A DNA stretch of 64,000 nt from Rathayibacter sp. VKM Ac-2760 (lineage in GTDB: Bacteria; Actinomycetota; Actinomycetes; Actinomycetales; Microbacteriaceae). Every line of letters begins with the position of its first letter. Position 1 is the stretch's first letter. The translations under genes and the position numbers were made by a program. Of the stretch, positions 1-9,430 are shown piece after piece. The notes under the pieces are model-generated. The model saw only the letters and a list, made by a program, of their open reading frames with translations. It did not search any database and was not told the DNA's origin. Location: positions 1,240,001 through 1,304,000 of the forward strand of contig NZ_CP047173.1 in assembly GCF_009834185.1 (NCBI RefSeq), written 5' to 3'.

Positions 1-186
1 CTGGCCGAGGCCGTCACCGCGGACACCTGGATCCAGTGGGTCTACGAGTGGGACGCGCTCGCCGGCGACCACGTCGTCCTCGTCCGCGCCACCGACTCCG
101 AGGGCCTCGTGCAGACCCAGGACGAGGCGCCGCCCGCGCCCGACGGAGCGACCGGCTGGCACATGCGCACCGTGACGGTCGCCTGA
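1..186 (+). CDS. C-terminal fragment, probable molybdopterin-dependent oxidoreductase (sulfite-oxidase family)
   Basis: Only the last 61 codons are in the window, read from base 1 to the TGA at 184-186. The fragment resembles the Ig-like dimerisation domain that closes sulfite-oxidase-type Mo-cofactor enzymes: aromatic-rich strand TWIQWVYEWDA, then GDHVVLVRATDSEG, then PDGATGWHMRTVTV. In that family the catalytic cysteine and cofactor site lie in the missing N-terminal part, so activity cannot be judged. The gene is codirectional with the ABC-F gene 55 nt downstream, but that gene appears to have its own promoter. The family call rests on this short tail and is moderate. Confidence 0.55.
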   Translation: MAEAVTADTWIQWVYEWDALAGDHVVLVRATDSEGLVQTQDEAPPAPDGATGWHMRTVTVA

Positions 187-227
187 TCGCACGGCCGCCC
201 GTGGGGATCCGCCGCGGCCGCCCCCGG

Positions 228-233
228 TAAACT
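228..233 (+). promoter_or_regulatory. -10 hexamer of the ABC-F gene (leaderless type)
   Basis: TAAACT stands 8 nt before the ATG at 242, and there is no purine-rich Shine-Dalgarno between them. The same hexamer stands 6 nt before the mfd start. Transcription would begin at or next to the start codon. Confidence 0.5.
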
Positions 234-241
234 CGGCCCCT

Positions 242-2029
<1,788 letters not shown>

Positions 2030-2040
2030 GCGCGGCGCAG

Positions 2041-2104
2041 AACATCAGCTGAGAAGGGGGTGCGTCCGCTGTGGGGCGAGCGACCCCCGTCTCAGCTGAC
2101 GTTG
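2041..2104. terminator. Long imperfect hairpin between convergent genes
   Basis: Arms at about 2041-2064 and 2080-2103 pair over roughly 22 bp with few mismatches (core TCAGCTGAGA / TCTCAGCTGA plus a GGGGGT / ACCCCC extension). It sits 12 nt after the ABC-F stop and 12 nt from the MarR stop, so it could end transcription from both sides. There is no U tract, which is common in this lineage. Confidence 0.6.
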
Positions 2105-2115
2105 TGCAGCGGACG

Positions 2116-2607
2116 TCAGCCGAAGTCGAGCGAGAGCTTGCGCAGCAGCTGCGCCAGCCGCTCCTGCTGCGCGTGCGTGAGCGCCCCGAGCAGCTCCTGC
2201 TCGGCGTCGACCAGGCGGGTGATCGCCGCGTCGACGCGGGAGAGGCCCGACGGGGTCATCTGCACCAGCACGCCGCGGCCGTCGTTCGGATCGTCGAGAC
2301 GCTCGACCAGGTCGCGCTCGACCAGGCGGTCGATCCGGTTGGTCATCGTGCCGCTGGTGACCATGGTCGCCTGCAGCAGCTGCTTCGGGCTCAGCCGGTA
2401 GGGGGTCCCGGCACGGCGCAGCGCGGAGAGCACGTCGAACTCCCACGTCTCCAGCTCCGAGCGCCCGAAGGCGCTGCCGCGCGCGCGCTCGAGCTGCTTG
2501 GCGAGCCGGCGCATCCGGGAGAAGACCTGCAGGGGAGTGAAGTCGAGGTCGGGCCGCTCGCGCACCCAGGCGTCGACGATGCCGTCGACCTCGTCATTCG
2601 CGCTCAC
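2116..2607 (-). CDS. MarR-family transcriptional regulator
   Basis: 163 aa with the usual MarR length and winged-helix order: N-terminal dimerisation helix, FDVLSALRRAG, recognition segment LLQATMVTSGTMTNRIDRL, and the wing with the hallmark DPNDGRGV (family consensus D-x-R-x-x), then a long C-terminal helix ending RKLSLDFG. I use the GTG at 2605-2607; longer readings run upstream into the tRNA-Gln gene and are unlikely. MarR proteins are dimeric repressors that often respond to phenolics or oxidants. The target is unknown because no divergent metabolic gene adjoins it: the next feature upstream is tRNA-Gln on the other strand. Confidence 0.85.
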   Translation of the reverse strand: MSANDEVDGIVDAWVRERPDLDFTPLQVFSRMRRLAKQLERARGSAFGRSELETWEFDVLSALRRAGTPYRLSPKQLLQATMVTSGTMTNRIDRLVERDLVERLDDPNDGRGVLVQMTPSGLSRVDAAITRLVDAEQELLGALTHAQQERLAQLLRKLSLDFG

Positions 2608-2721
2608 CCGTCCATTCTGGCGGGTGGACGGCTCCGGAGTCGCCGGGAGCGGGGCGGGGACGCCGCGACGACGGCGGCGGGCGCGCGCGGATGGCAGGAT
2701 GGACGGCGCGCGCGAGCGCGG

Positions 2722-2793
2722 TCCGCCATGGTGTAACGGCAGCACGGCAGCCTTTGGAGCTGTCCGGTCCAGGTTCGAATCCTGGTGGCGGAG
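2722..2793 (+). tRNA. tRNA-Gln (anticodon TTG)
   Basis: A 72-nt cloverleaf: acceptor TCCGCCA pairs with TGGCGGA (2786-2792), discriminator G, T loop TTCGAAT, anticodon loop CTTTGGA giving TTG. The 3' CCA is not encoded. It lies 45 nt upstream of glmU. Confidence 0.93.
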
Positions 2794-2837
2794 CTCGAGC
2801 ACCGAGAACCGGTGCCGGACGAAGGAGCACGCGCACC

Positions 2838-4310
2838 ATGGTCGACAGCACGCTCGCGGTGGTGATCCTGGCCGCCGGTCAGGGCACCCGGATGAAGTCC
2901 CGCACCCCCAAGGTCCTGCACCGCCTCGCCGGGCGCCCGCTGCTCGGCCACGTCCTCGACACGGCCGCGTCGCTCGACGCGGGCCACGTCGTCACCGTGG
3001 TGCGGCACGAGCGCGAGCTCGTGGCCGCCGCCGTCCTCGACCACTCGCCCGCCGCCCTCGTCGTCGACCAGGACGAGGTGCCCGGCACCGGCCGCGCCGT
3101 CGAGCTCGGCCTCGCCGCGCTGCCCGACGACTTCGCCGGGACCGTCGTGGTGCTCAGCGCCGACGTCCCGCTCCTGGACGCGCCGACCCTGCGCCGCCTC
3201 GTCGACGAGCACCTCGCCGCGGCGAACGCGCTGACGATGCTCTCCTGCGTGCTCGAGGATCCGACCGGCTTCGGCCGGATCGTGCGCGGCGCCGACGGCG
3301 GCTTCGCCTCGATCGTGGAGCAGAAGGACGCGAGCGACGACGAGCTCGCGCTCACCGAGACCAACGCGGGCGTCTACGCCTTCGACGCCGCCGCCCTCCG
3401 CGCGGTGATCGGCGCGATCGGCGTCGAGAACGCCCAGCGCGAGAAGTACCTCACCGACGCCGCCGCGGCGCTCAAGGCCGTCGGCCGCGCCATCGAGGCC
3501 GTCCCCGTGCAGGACCGCTGGCTCGTCGCCGGCATCAACGACCGCGCCCAGCTCGCCGACGCCGCCCTCGAGCTCAACGCCCGCATCGTCCGCCGCTGGC
3601 AGCTCGCCGGCGTCACCGTGCAGGACCCGGCGACCACCTGGATCGACGTCGACGCGGTGCTCTCGCCCGACGTCGAGATCCTCCCCGGCACGCAGATCAA
3701 GGGGCCGACGGTCATCGCCTCCGGGGCGATCATCGGGCCGGACACGACGCTCGACTCCTGCGAGGTCGGCGAGGACGCGGTGATCAAGCGCTCGGACGCG
3801 ACGCTCGCGGTGATCGGCGCGCAGGCGCAGGTCGGCCCGTTCTCGTTCCTCCGCCCCGGCACGGTGCTCGGCGAGCGCGGCAAGATCGGCACGTACGTCG
3901 AGACCAAGAACGCCACCATCGGCGCCGGCTCGAAGGTGCCGCACCTCTCCTACGTGGGCGATGCCACCATCGGCGAGGAGTCGAACATCGGCGCCGGCTC
4001 GATCTTCGCCAACTACGACGGGGTCAACAAGGCGTCCTCCGTCGTGGGGTCGCACGTGCGCGCCGGGTCGCACAACGTGTTCGTCGCCCCCGTTAGAATC
4101 GGGGACGGAGCGTACACGGGCGCCGGCACGGTCATCCGCAAGGACATCCCCGCCGGAGCCCTCGGGATCACCGTCGCTCCGCAGCGCAACATGGCCGGAT
4201 GGGTGCAGACCCATCGTCCGGGAACCGCGTCGGCCACCGCCGCCGAGGCCGCCCGGGCGTCGGAGCCCGAGGGCGACGACCGCGCGACCGGAGGAAGCGG
4301 AGCACAGTGA
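2838..4310 (+). CDS. glmU: Bifunctional GlmU: N-acetylglucosamine-1-phosphate uridyltransferase / glucosamine-1-phosphate acetyltransferase
   Basis: 490 aa cytoplasmic enzyme making UDP-GlcNAc for peptidoglycan. The N-terminal pyrophosphorylase domain opens with the nucleotide loop LAAGQGTRMKS (residues about 11-21), followed by the GTGRAVELG and ETNAGVYAF elements. The C-terminal half (from about residue 255) is a left-handed beta helix of hexapeptide repeats with RPGTVLGERGKIGTYVETKN and KVPHLSYVGDA; the His there corresponds to the acetyltransferase catalytic His. The ATG is preceded by AAGGAG (2822-2827). The stop overlaps the prs start by four bases (GTGA), so the two are co-translated. 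The C-terminal tail is Ala/Glu-rich and variable. Confidence 0.97.
   Translation: MVDSTLAVVILAAGQGTRMKSRTPKVLHRLAGRPLLGHVLDTAASLDAGHVVTVVRHERELVAAAVLDHSPAALVVDQDEVPGTGRAVELGLAALPDDFAGTVVVLSADVPLLDAPTLRRLVDEHLAAANALTMLSCVLEDPTGFGRIVRGADGGFASIVEQKDASDDELALTETNAGVYAFDAAALRAVIGAIGVENAQREKYLTDAAAALKAVGRAIEAVPVQDRWLVAGINDRAQLADAALELNARIVRRWQLAGVTVQDPATTWIDVDAVLSPDVEILPGTQIKGPTVIASGAIIGPDTTLDSCEVGEDAVIKRSDATLAVIGAQAQVGPFSFLRPGTVLGERGKIGTYVETKNATIGAGSKVPHLSYVGDATIGEESNIGAGSIFANYDGVNKASSVVGSHVRAGSHNVFVAPVRIGDGAYTGAGTVIRKDIPAGALGITVAPQRNMAGWVQTHRPGTASATAAEAARASEPEGDDRATGGSGAQ
4094..4099 (+). promoter_or_regulatory. Possible internal -10 box for prs inside glmU
   Basis: TAGAAT, a near-ideal -10, is formed by the rare codon pair GTT-AGA followed by ATC in an otherwise strongly GC-biased gene. 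It lies about 210 nt before prs. No convincing -35 is visible. Confidence 0.3.
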
Positions 4311-5284
4311 CGGGCATCACCGCCAGCAACAAGAAGAGCCTGGTCCTCGTCTCGGGGAGGGCGCATCCGGCACTGGCGGAGGCGGTCGCCGAAGAGCTGG
4401 GCACCGAGCTGGTCACCACCGAGGGGCGCACCTTCGCGAACGGCGAGCTCTACGTCCGCTACGGCGAGTCGGTGCGCGGCGGCGACGTCTTCGTCCTGCA
4501 GTCGCACACCTCGCCGATCAACGAGTGGCTCATGGAGCAGCTGATCATGGTCGACGCGCTGAAGCGCGCCTCGGCCAAGCGGATCACCGTCGTCGCGCCG
4601 TTCTACCCCTACGCGCGGCAGGACAAGAAGGGCCGCGGCCGCGAGCCGATCTCGGCCCGCCTCGTCGCCGACCTGTTCAAGGCCGCGGGAGCCGACCGCA
4701 TCATGTCGGTCGACCTGCACGCCGCGCAGATCCAGGGCTTCTTCGACGGCCCCGTCGACCACCTCTTCGCGATGCCGGTGCTGCTCGAGCACTTCCGCGA
4801 GAAGCTCGACCCCTCGACGCTCACCGTCGTCTCGCCGGACATGGGGCGCGTCCGCGTCGCCGACATCTGGAGCGACAAGCTCGGCGTCCCGCTCGCGATC
4901 ATCCACAAGCGCCGCGACCCGAAGGTCGCCAACCAGGTCTCCGTGCACGAGATCGTCGGAGAGGTCAGCGGCCGCGTCTGCCTCCTCGTCGACGACCTCA
5001 TCGACACCGGCCGCACCATCGCGAAGGCCGCCGAGGCGCTCAAGGCCGCCGGAGCGATCGGCGTCGTCGTCGCCGCGACCCACGCCGTCTTCTCCGACCC
5101 GGCCCGCGAGCTGCTCAGCTCCGAGTTCATCGACTCCGTCGTCGTCACCGACACGCTGCCGCTGCCCGAGGAGAAGAAGTGGGACCGCCTGACGATCCTG
5201 CCGATCGCCCCGCTCCTCGCCCGCGCGATCCACGAGGTCTTCGACGACGGCTCTGTCACGTCGATGTTCGACGGCGACGCGTAG
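4307..5284 (+). CDS. prs: Ribose-phosphate pyrophosphokinase (PRPP synthetase)
   Basis: 325 aa, normal for class I Prs. It makes PRPP from ribose 5-phosphate and ATP for purine, pyrimidine, His and Trp synthesis; apt (33.8 kb) uses the product. Visible motifs: YARQDKKGRGREPIS (ATP/ribose-5-P loop region), SVDLHAAQIQGFF, and the PRPP loop VDDLIDTGRT. The GTG start overlaps the glmU stop and has GGAGGA about 10 nt upstream. The glmU-prs pairing is conserved in actinobacteria. Confidence 0.96.
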   Translation: MTGITASNKKSLVLVSGRAHPALAEAVAEELGTELVTTEGRTFANGELYVRYGESVRGGDVFVLQSHTSPINEWLMEQLIMVDALKRASAKRITVVAPFYPYARQDKKGRGREPISARLVADLFKAAGADRIMSVDLHAAQIQGFFDGPVDHLFAMPVLLEHFREKLDPSTLTVVSPDMGRVRVADIWSDKLGVPLAIIHKRRDPKVANQVSVHEIVGEVSGRVCLLVDDLIDTGRTIAKAAEALKAAGAIGVVVAATHAVFSDPARELLSSEFIDSVVVTDTLPLPEEKKWDRLTILPIAPLLARAIHEVFDDGSVTSMFDGDA

Positions 5285-5307
5285 GGCACCGTCCGACGCG
5301 CGATCTC

Positions 5308-5585
5308 GAGACGCCCGCTGCCCGGGCTGCTCGCCCCCCCGCTGGTCGAGGAGCCGCGGAGCGGCGTATCGAGACCCGCTGTCGCCGATGCGTCCGGTGA
5401 GCGTGGATCTCGATACGCCCGCTGCGCGGGCTACTCGATCAGCAGGTGTGGAGCCCCCGCCCCACTGGTCGACTCGATCAGCCGGCGCAGAGCCCCGCCT
5501 AGCTGGTCGACTCGATCAGCAAGTGCTGAGCCCCCCTGCTTGCTGGTCGAGTAGCCGCGCAGCGGCGTATCGAGACCCGGCCCGC
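5308..5585. repeat. Cluster 1 of the GGTCGAGTAGCC / GGCTACTCGATC repeat family
   Basis: The 340-nt gap between prs and the next gene is almost filled by the repeat family: a degenerate unit at 5308-5332, a forward unit (GCTGGTCGAGGAGCC... CGTATCGAGACCC) at about 5341-5381, an inverted unit (GGATCTCGATACGCC... GGGCTACTCGATCAGC) at about 5405-5444, two short CTGGTCGACTCGATCAGC fragments near 5465 and 5502, and a further forward unit at about 5544-5580. Each full unit is itself an imperfect hairpin. No coding potential. Confidence 0.85.
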
Positions 5586-5616
5586 TCAGCAGTCCTGCCG
5601 CCGGGGCGCGCCACCG

Positions 5617-5622
5617 TACAGT
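5617..5622 (+). promoter_or_regulatory. -10 hexamer of the APC-like gene (leaderless type)
   Basis: TACAGT exactly 6 nt before the ATG at 5629, with no Shine-Dalgarno between. Confidence 0.5.
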
Positions 5623-5628
5623 GAGTGA

Positions 5629-6741
5629 ATGCGCGCGCATAGTGATGAGACCCGGACGGGGGGTCTCCGGCAGTCCGACCTCTCCGGGGTCGCCGTCGCG
5701 GCCGCGGGGCTCTTCCTGGTCTGGTCGCCCGCGGCGCTCGAGGCGGGCTGGTGGCTGCTGCTCGGACTCGGGCTCGCCGCCGTCCTGGCCGGCATCGGCG
5801 CGCTGGCCGAGTCCGGCCGCGAGATCCACGACGGCCCGACGGGGGAGTGGCTCGGCCTGGCCGGCCGCGCTCTCGCCGCCTCCGCCGTCGCGCTGACCGC
5901 CGCCGACTCGATCGTCGGCGCGAGCGCTCGGCCGCTCGCCGTGCTCCTGATCGTCGGCGCGACCCTCTTCGTCCTGCGCGGCGGCCTCGTCCCGCCGGCC
6001 CTGGCGCGCCTGCTGCTCGGCCTCGTCCTGCTCCTCCTGCTCGCCGCCGCGGTGATCGTCGCGCTCGCGCAACCCGCGGCGACCGAGTCCGCGACCGTGA
6101 TCGGCGGTCCGGAGGGCAGCCTCACCGCGGCCGCGCTCCTGCTCTTCCTCTTCGCGCCCGCGACCCCCGGCGAGGCGCCGACACTTCGCCGCTCGCTGCT
6201 CGGCCTCGGGATCACGGTCGTCGTCGCCGCCCTGCTCGGCGCCGGACTGCTGCTGGTCGCCGGCCCGCGGGAGCTCGCCGACGCCCCCGCGTCGCTCTCC
6301 GCGGTCGCGGCCGGAACGCCCGCCGTCGTCCCGGTCGGGATCGCCGCGGTCGTCGCCTCCGTTCTCGCGCTCGTCGCGCTGGCCCGCCGGGACGCGTCCG
6401 CGCTCGTCCGGCTCGCGGACGCGGGGGAGATCCCGGCGCCGTTCGCGTTCCGCAACCGGCGCACCGGAGTGCCGGCGGCCGGCCAGCTCGCCGTGTGCCT
6501 GGTCTCGGTGCTCGCGGTGGTGGTGCTGGACGCCGACGCGCTGCTCGCCTTCGCGGTCGCCGCCTCGCTGATCGCGCTCATCCTCCGCCGGCTCGACCGG
6601 GGAGTGGCCGGCGCACGCTGGCCCGCGATCGTCTCGGCGGCGGGGGCGCTGGTGCTCCTGCTCGCACTGCCCTCGGCGACGGCCGCCGCGGTCGCGATCC
6701 TGCTCGCGCTGCTGCTGATCGTCCGCGCGTTCCGGCGCTAG
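5629..6741 (+). CDS. Polytopic membrane protein, possibly a shortened APC-superfamily transporter
   Basis: 370 aa with about ten hydrophobic segments and short loops. One loop at about residues 250-285 (ARRDASALVRLADAG, then IPAPFAFRNRRTGVP) resembles the cytoplasmic loop of amino-acid/polyamine/organocation permeases, where the pattern G-x-(L/I)-P-x-x-F-x-x-x-(H/N)-x-R-x-G-x-P is typical. The N-terminal half shows no recognisable APC substrate motif (GSGI-like) and the protein is about 100 aa shorter than normal APC carriers, so it may be a diverged relative. The ATG is supported by a -10 box six bases upstream. It converges on the ROK gene with only 6 nt between stops. Substrate unknown. 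Confidence 0.55.
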   Translation: MRAHSDETRTGGLRQSDLSGVAVAAAGLFLVWSPAALEAGWWLLLGLGLAAVLAGIGALAESGREIHDGPTGEWLGLAGRALAASAVALTAADSIVGASARPLAVLLIVGATLFVLRGGLVPPALARLLLGLVLLLLLAAAVIVALAQPAATESATVIGGPEGSLTAAALLLFLFAPATPGEAPTLRRSLLGLGITVVVAALLGAGLLLVAGPRELADAPASLSAVAAGTPAVVPVGIAAVVASVLALVALARRDASALVRLADAGEIPAPFAFRNRRTGVPAAGQLAVCLVSVLAVVVLDADALLAFAVAASLIALILRRLDRGVAGARWPAIVSAAGALVLLLALPSATAAAVAILLALLLIVRAFRR

Positions 6742-6747
6742 CGGTCC

Positions 6748-7989
6748 TCAGGCGAGCGCGGCGGTCTCGACCGGTCGGCTCGGCAGCTCCAGCGCGAGCG
6801 GATCCGCGCGCACCCGCCCGAGTCCCGAGCGGACGGCGCCGAGGGCGACCGCCTGATCGCCGAGGGTCGACGGCACGATCCGCGGGGTCGGAGCGTGCAC
6901 CTCGCCCACCAGCCGCTCCGCCACCGCCTCGAGCAGCGGACCCGCCGAGGCGGCCAGCGCGCCGCCGACCACGATCAGCGAGACGTCGAGCAGATTGGCT
7001 GCGGTCGCGGCGATGGCGGTGAGGCGGTCGACCAGCCGCGCGACGACGGCGGCGGCCAGCGGATCGCCCGCCTCGGCCGCGGCCAGCACCTCGGCCGCTC
7101 CCGGCCGCGCCACCCGGTCGAGGAGTGACAGCGGCCGCCCCTGCGCGGCCAGAGCCTCCCGGGCCCAGGTGCGCGCGAGGGCGGCGATGCCCTCCGCCGA
7201 GCCGACGCCCTCGACGAGGTCGAGATAGCGCATCTCGCCGGTGAGTCCGCGGGCGCCGCGGAGCAGGGAGCCGCCGAGCACGATCCCGCCACCGAGCCGT
7301 TCGCCGGAGAGGAGGGCGAGGTAGTCGTCGCAGCCGATCGCCGCGCCCCGCCAGCCCTCGGCCAGCGCGGCGAGATTGGCGTCGTTGTCGACCACGGGCG
7401 ACCAGCCGCGATCGGAGTAGCGGTCGACGAGTCCGGGGTTCATCGCGCCCCAGAAGCCGTTGTCACCGGTGGGGGAGTGGCCGAGCGCGTCGACGGGCGC
7501 CGGGACGCCGAGTGTCAGCGCGAGCACCTCGTTGTCGGTCACTCCGGCGAGGAGGAGCGCGCGGTCGAGGACCCGGTCGATGTCGGCGACCCTGCGCTCG
7601 TGCGGGAGGTCCTCGACGCGCTCGTGATCGACCGGCTCGACGTGCCGGACGAGCGTCTCGCCGAGCAGATCGGCGACGAAGACGGCGACGCTGTGCTGAC
7701 CGGCGTCCACGCCGACGACGACGCCGGCGCGGCGGCGGAGCGCGTAGCGGCGGGCGGGGCGGCCCTTGACGTAGTCGCCGGCCGCGCGCTGGTTCTCCAG
7801 CTCCTCGAGCCAGCCGAGCTCGATCAGGTCGTCGCAGACGGCGATGACGGTGGAGCGGGTGAGGCCGGTGCGCTCGATCAGGGCCGAGGCGGTCATCGCC
7901 TCGCCGGTCCAGGCGCGCTCGAGCACATCGAGCGCGCTGCGCCGGCGCTGGAACGAGCCGGTGCTCACGGCGGACCTGCTCTCGGACAT
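6748..7989 (-). CDS. ROK-family transcriptional regulator (NagC/XylR type)
   Basis: 413 aa. The N-terminal winged helix (about residues 10-75: RRRSALDVLERAWTG, then TASALIERTGLTRSTVIAV) binds DNA; the rest is a ROK sugar-kinase-like fold with GVDAGQHSVAVFVADLLG, VDNDANLAALAEGW and GGGIVLGGSLLRGARGLTGE. The usual ROK zinc motif C-x-C-G-x-x-G-C is absent from the following segment. I start at the ATG at 7987-7989, which has GGGGAG upstream; longer readings overlap the divergent gene. It is divergent from the sugar ABC cassette, so the likely role is a sugar-relieved repressor of that cassette (inference). Confidence 0.85.
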   Translation of the reverse strand: MSESRSAVSTGSFQRRRSALDVLERAWTGEAMTASALIERTGLTRSTVIAVCDDLIELGWLEELENQRAAGDYVKGRPARRYALRRRAGVVVGVDAGQHSVAVFVADLLGETLVRHVEPVDHERVEDLPHERRVADIDRVLDRALLLAGVTDNEVLALTLGVPAPVDALGHSPTGDNGFWGAMNPGLVDRYSDRGWSPVVDNDANLAALAEGWRGAAIGCDDYLALLSGERLGGGIVLGGSLLRGARGLTGEMRYLDLVEGVGSAEGIAALARTWAREALAAQGRPLSLLDRVARPGAAEVLAAAEAGDPLAAAVVARLVDRLTAIAATAANLLDVSLIVVGGALAASAGPLLEAVAERLVGEVHAPTPRIVPSTLGDQAVALGAVRSGLGRVRADPLALELPSRPVETAALA

Positions 7990-8044
7990 CTTCCCCACGC
8001 TCCCCTTGACCTCGGCCGGATCGGCTGCAACAGTACATCGCGTA

Positions 8045-8066
8045 CTAGATCTACTTCCTAGATTTA
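8045..8066. promoter_or_regulatory. Candidate ROK operator between the regulator and the ABC cassette
   Basis: An AT-rich island in this GC-rich sequence holds two near-identical nonamers, CTAGATCTA (8045-8053) and CTAGATTTA (8058-8066), 13 bp apart. A small inverted repeat, TAC-atcgc-GTA, lies just upstream. Position in the divergent intergenic region suggests an operator; no binding data. Confidence 0.45.
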
Positions 8067-8107
8067 GTCGTTGAAGCAACTTGTCCGCAACCCCGGGAGA
8101 CGACGAC

Positions 8108-9382
8108 GTGCCCCTCACCACCCCCGCCCTCAGCCGGCGCACCCTGCTCACCGCCGCGGGTGCCGGCGCCGCCGCGCTCGGCCTCGCCGCCTGCGCCTCC
8201 CCCTCCACTTCGGGCGGGGTCACCGAGATCACCTTCTTCCAGTCCAAGCCCGAGGTGATCGGCTACTTCGACGACGTCATCGAGCGCTTCCACGCCGTGC
8301 AGTCGCGGGTGCGGGTCGTGCACGACTTCTCCTCGAACCTCTCGGCCGGCTTCGTGCGGACCAACCCGCCGGACCTCGGCTGCCTGAACTACAACTTCGA
8401 GGTCGCGCGCTTCGTCGAGCGGGGCGCCCTGAGCGACCTGTCCGACATGGACGAGGCGAAGCGGATCAACCCCGACCTGCACCCGCTGATCGAGCAGACC
8501 GCGACCTACCCGGGCCGCACCAGCGTGCTGCCCTACTCGCTGATGATGTCGGCGGTGCTCTACAACCGCGAGATCTTCGCCGCGCAGAACCTCGAGGTGC
8601 CCACCACCTGGACCGAGTTCCTCGCCGTCTGCGACGCGCTCACGGCCGCGGGCATCACCCCGATCTACGGCACCTACAAGGACCCGTGGACCGTCGCGCA
8701 GGGGCTGTTCGACTACTCGGTCGGCGGCACCGTCGATCTCGAGGCCTTCTTCACGCAGCTGAAGGAGCAGGGCGCCGACGTCGGCCCCTCCTCGCCCGTC
8801 TCGTTCGAGAAGGACTTCGCCGCTCCCGTCGAGCAGATGGTGCAGCTCGCCGGCTACGCGCAGCCGAATGCCGCCAGCCGCGCGTACGGCGACGGCAACC
8901 TCGCCTTCTCCAACGGCGAGGCGGCGATGTACTTCCAGGGTCCGTGGGCGCTGAGCGAGATCGCGAAGACCGCCCCGGACCTCTCGATCGGCGCCTTCCC
9001 GCTGCCGATGACGGACGATCCGGACGAGCGCCGCGTGCGGGTGAACGTCGACCTCGCGCTCTGGATCCCGGAGGCCTCGACCAAGAAGGCGGCGGCGCGC
9101 GAGTTCCTCTCCTTCCTGATGCAGCCGGAGATCATCGACGCCTACAACGCCGACAACAACGCCTTCGGCGTGACCACCGACGCCCCCGCCGTGACCCAGC
9201 CGACCCTCGTCGAGCTCCAGGAGTTCTACGACCGGGCGGCGTTCAGCCTCGGCGCCTCGCAGCTGGTGCCGCAGAACATTCCGCTGCAGAACTACGTCCA
9301 GGGCGTCGCGCTCGGCTCCGACCCCGCCGCGACGCTCCGCACGATCGACGCCGACTGGGCGCGCATCGCCTTCCGCTCCTAG
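8108..9382 (+). CDS. Extracellular sugar-binding lipoprotein of an ABC importer
   Basis: 424 aa family-1 type solute-binding protein. The N-terminus has twin arginines (SRRTLLTAAG), a hydrophobic core and lipobox LAAC, so it is exported and anchored on the outer face of the membrane. The body shows EITFFQSKPEVIGYFDDVI, the GEAAMYFQGPWALSEI hinge segment and LWIPEASTKKAAAREFLSF, typical of carbohydrate-binding proteins. I prefer GTG at 8108 because GGGAGA lies 7 nt upstream; TTG at 8081 is possible. It is first in a cassette with two permeases and an alpha-glucosidase, so the ligand is probably an alpha-glucoside oligosaccharide (inference). Confidence 0.88.
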   Translation: MPLTTPALSRRTLLTAAGAGAAALGLAACASPSTSGGVTEITFFQSKPEVIGYFDDVIERFHAVQSRVRVVHDFSSNLSAGFVRTNPPDLGCLNYNFEVARFVERGALSDLSDMDEAKRINPDLHPLIEQTATYPGRTSVLPYSLMMSAVLYNREIFAAQNLEVPTTWTEFLAVCDALTAAGITPIYGTYKDPWTVAQGLFDYSVGGTVDLEAFFTQLKEQGADVGPSSPVSFEKDFAAPVEQMVQLAGYAQPNAASRAYGDGNLAFSNGEAAMYFQGPWALSEIAKTAPDLSIGAFPLPMTDDPDERRVRVNVDLALWIPEASTKKAAAREFLSFLMQPEIIDAYNADNNAFGVTTDAPAVTQPTLVELQEFYDRAAFSLGASQLVPQNIPLQNYVQGVALGSDPAATLRTIDADWARIAFRS

Positions 9383-9430
9383 AGCTCCCCGACACCTCAG
9401 ACCGCCGAACCCGCTCAGAGACGAGACACC

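Noticed and set aside
2041..2104. MarR operator in the long inverted repeat
   Set aside because: It lies downstream of the marR stop and of the ABC-F stop, not in a promoter, so a terminator is the simpler reading.
5308..5585. CRISPR array
   Set aside because: Repeats differ in length and orientation, spacers are irregular and related to one another, and no cas gene is present.
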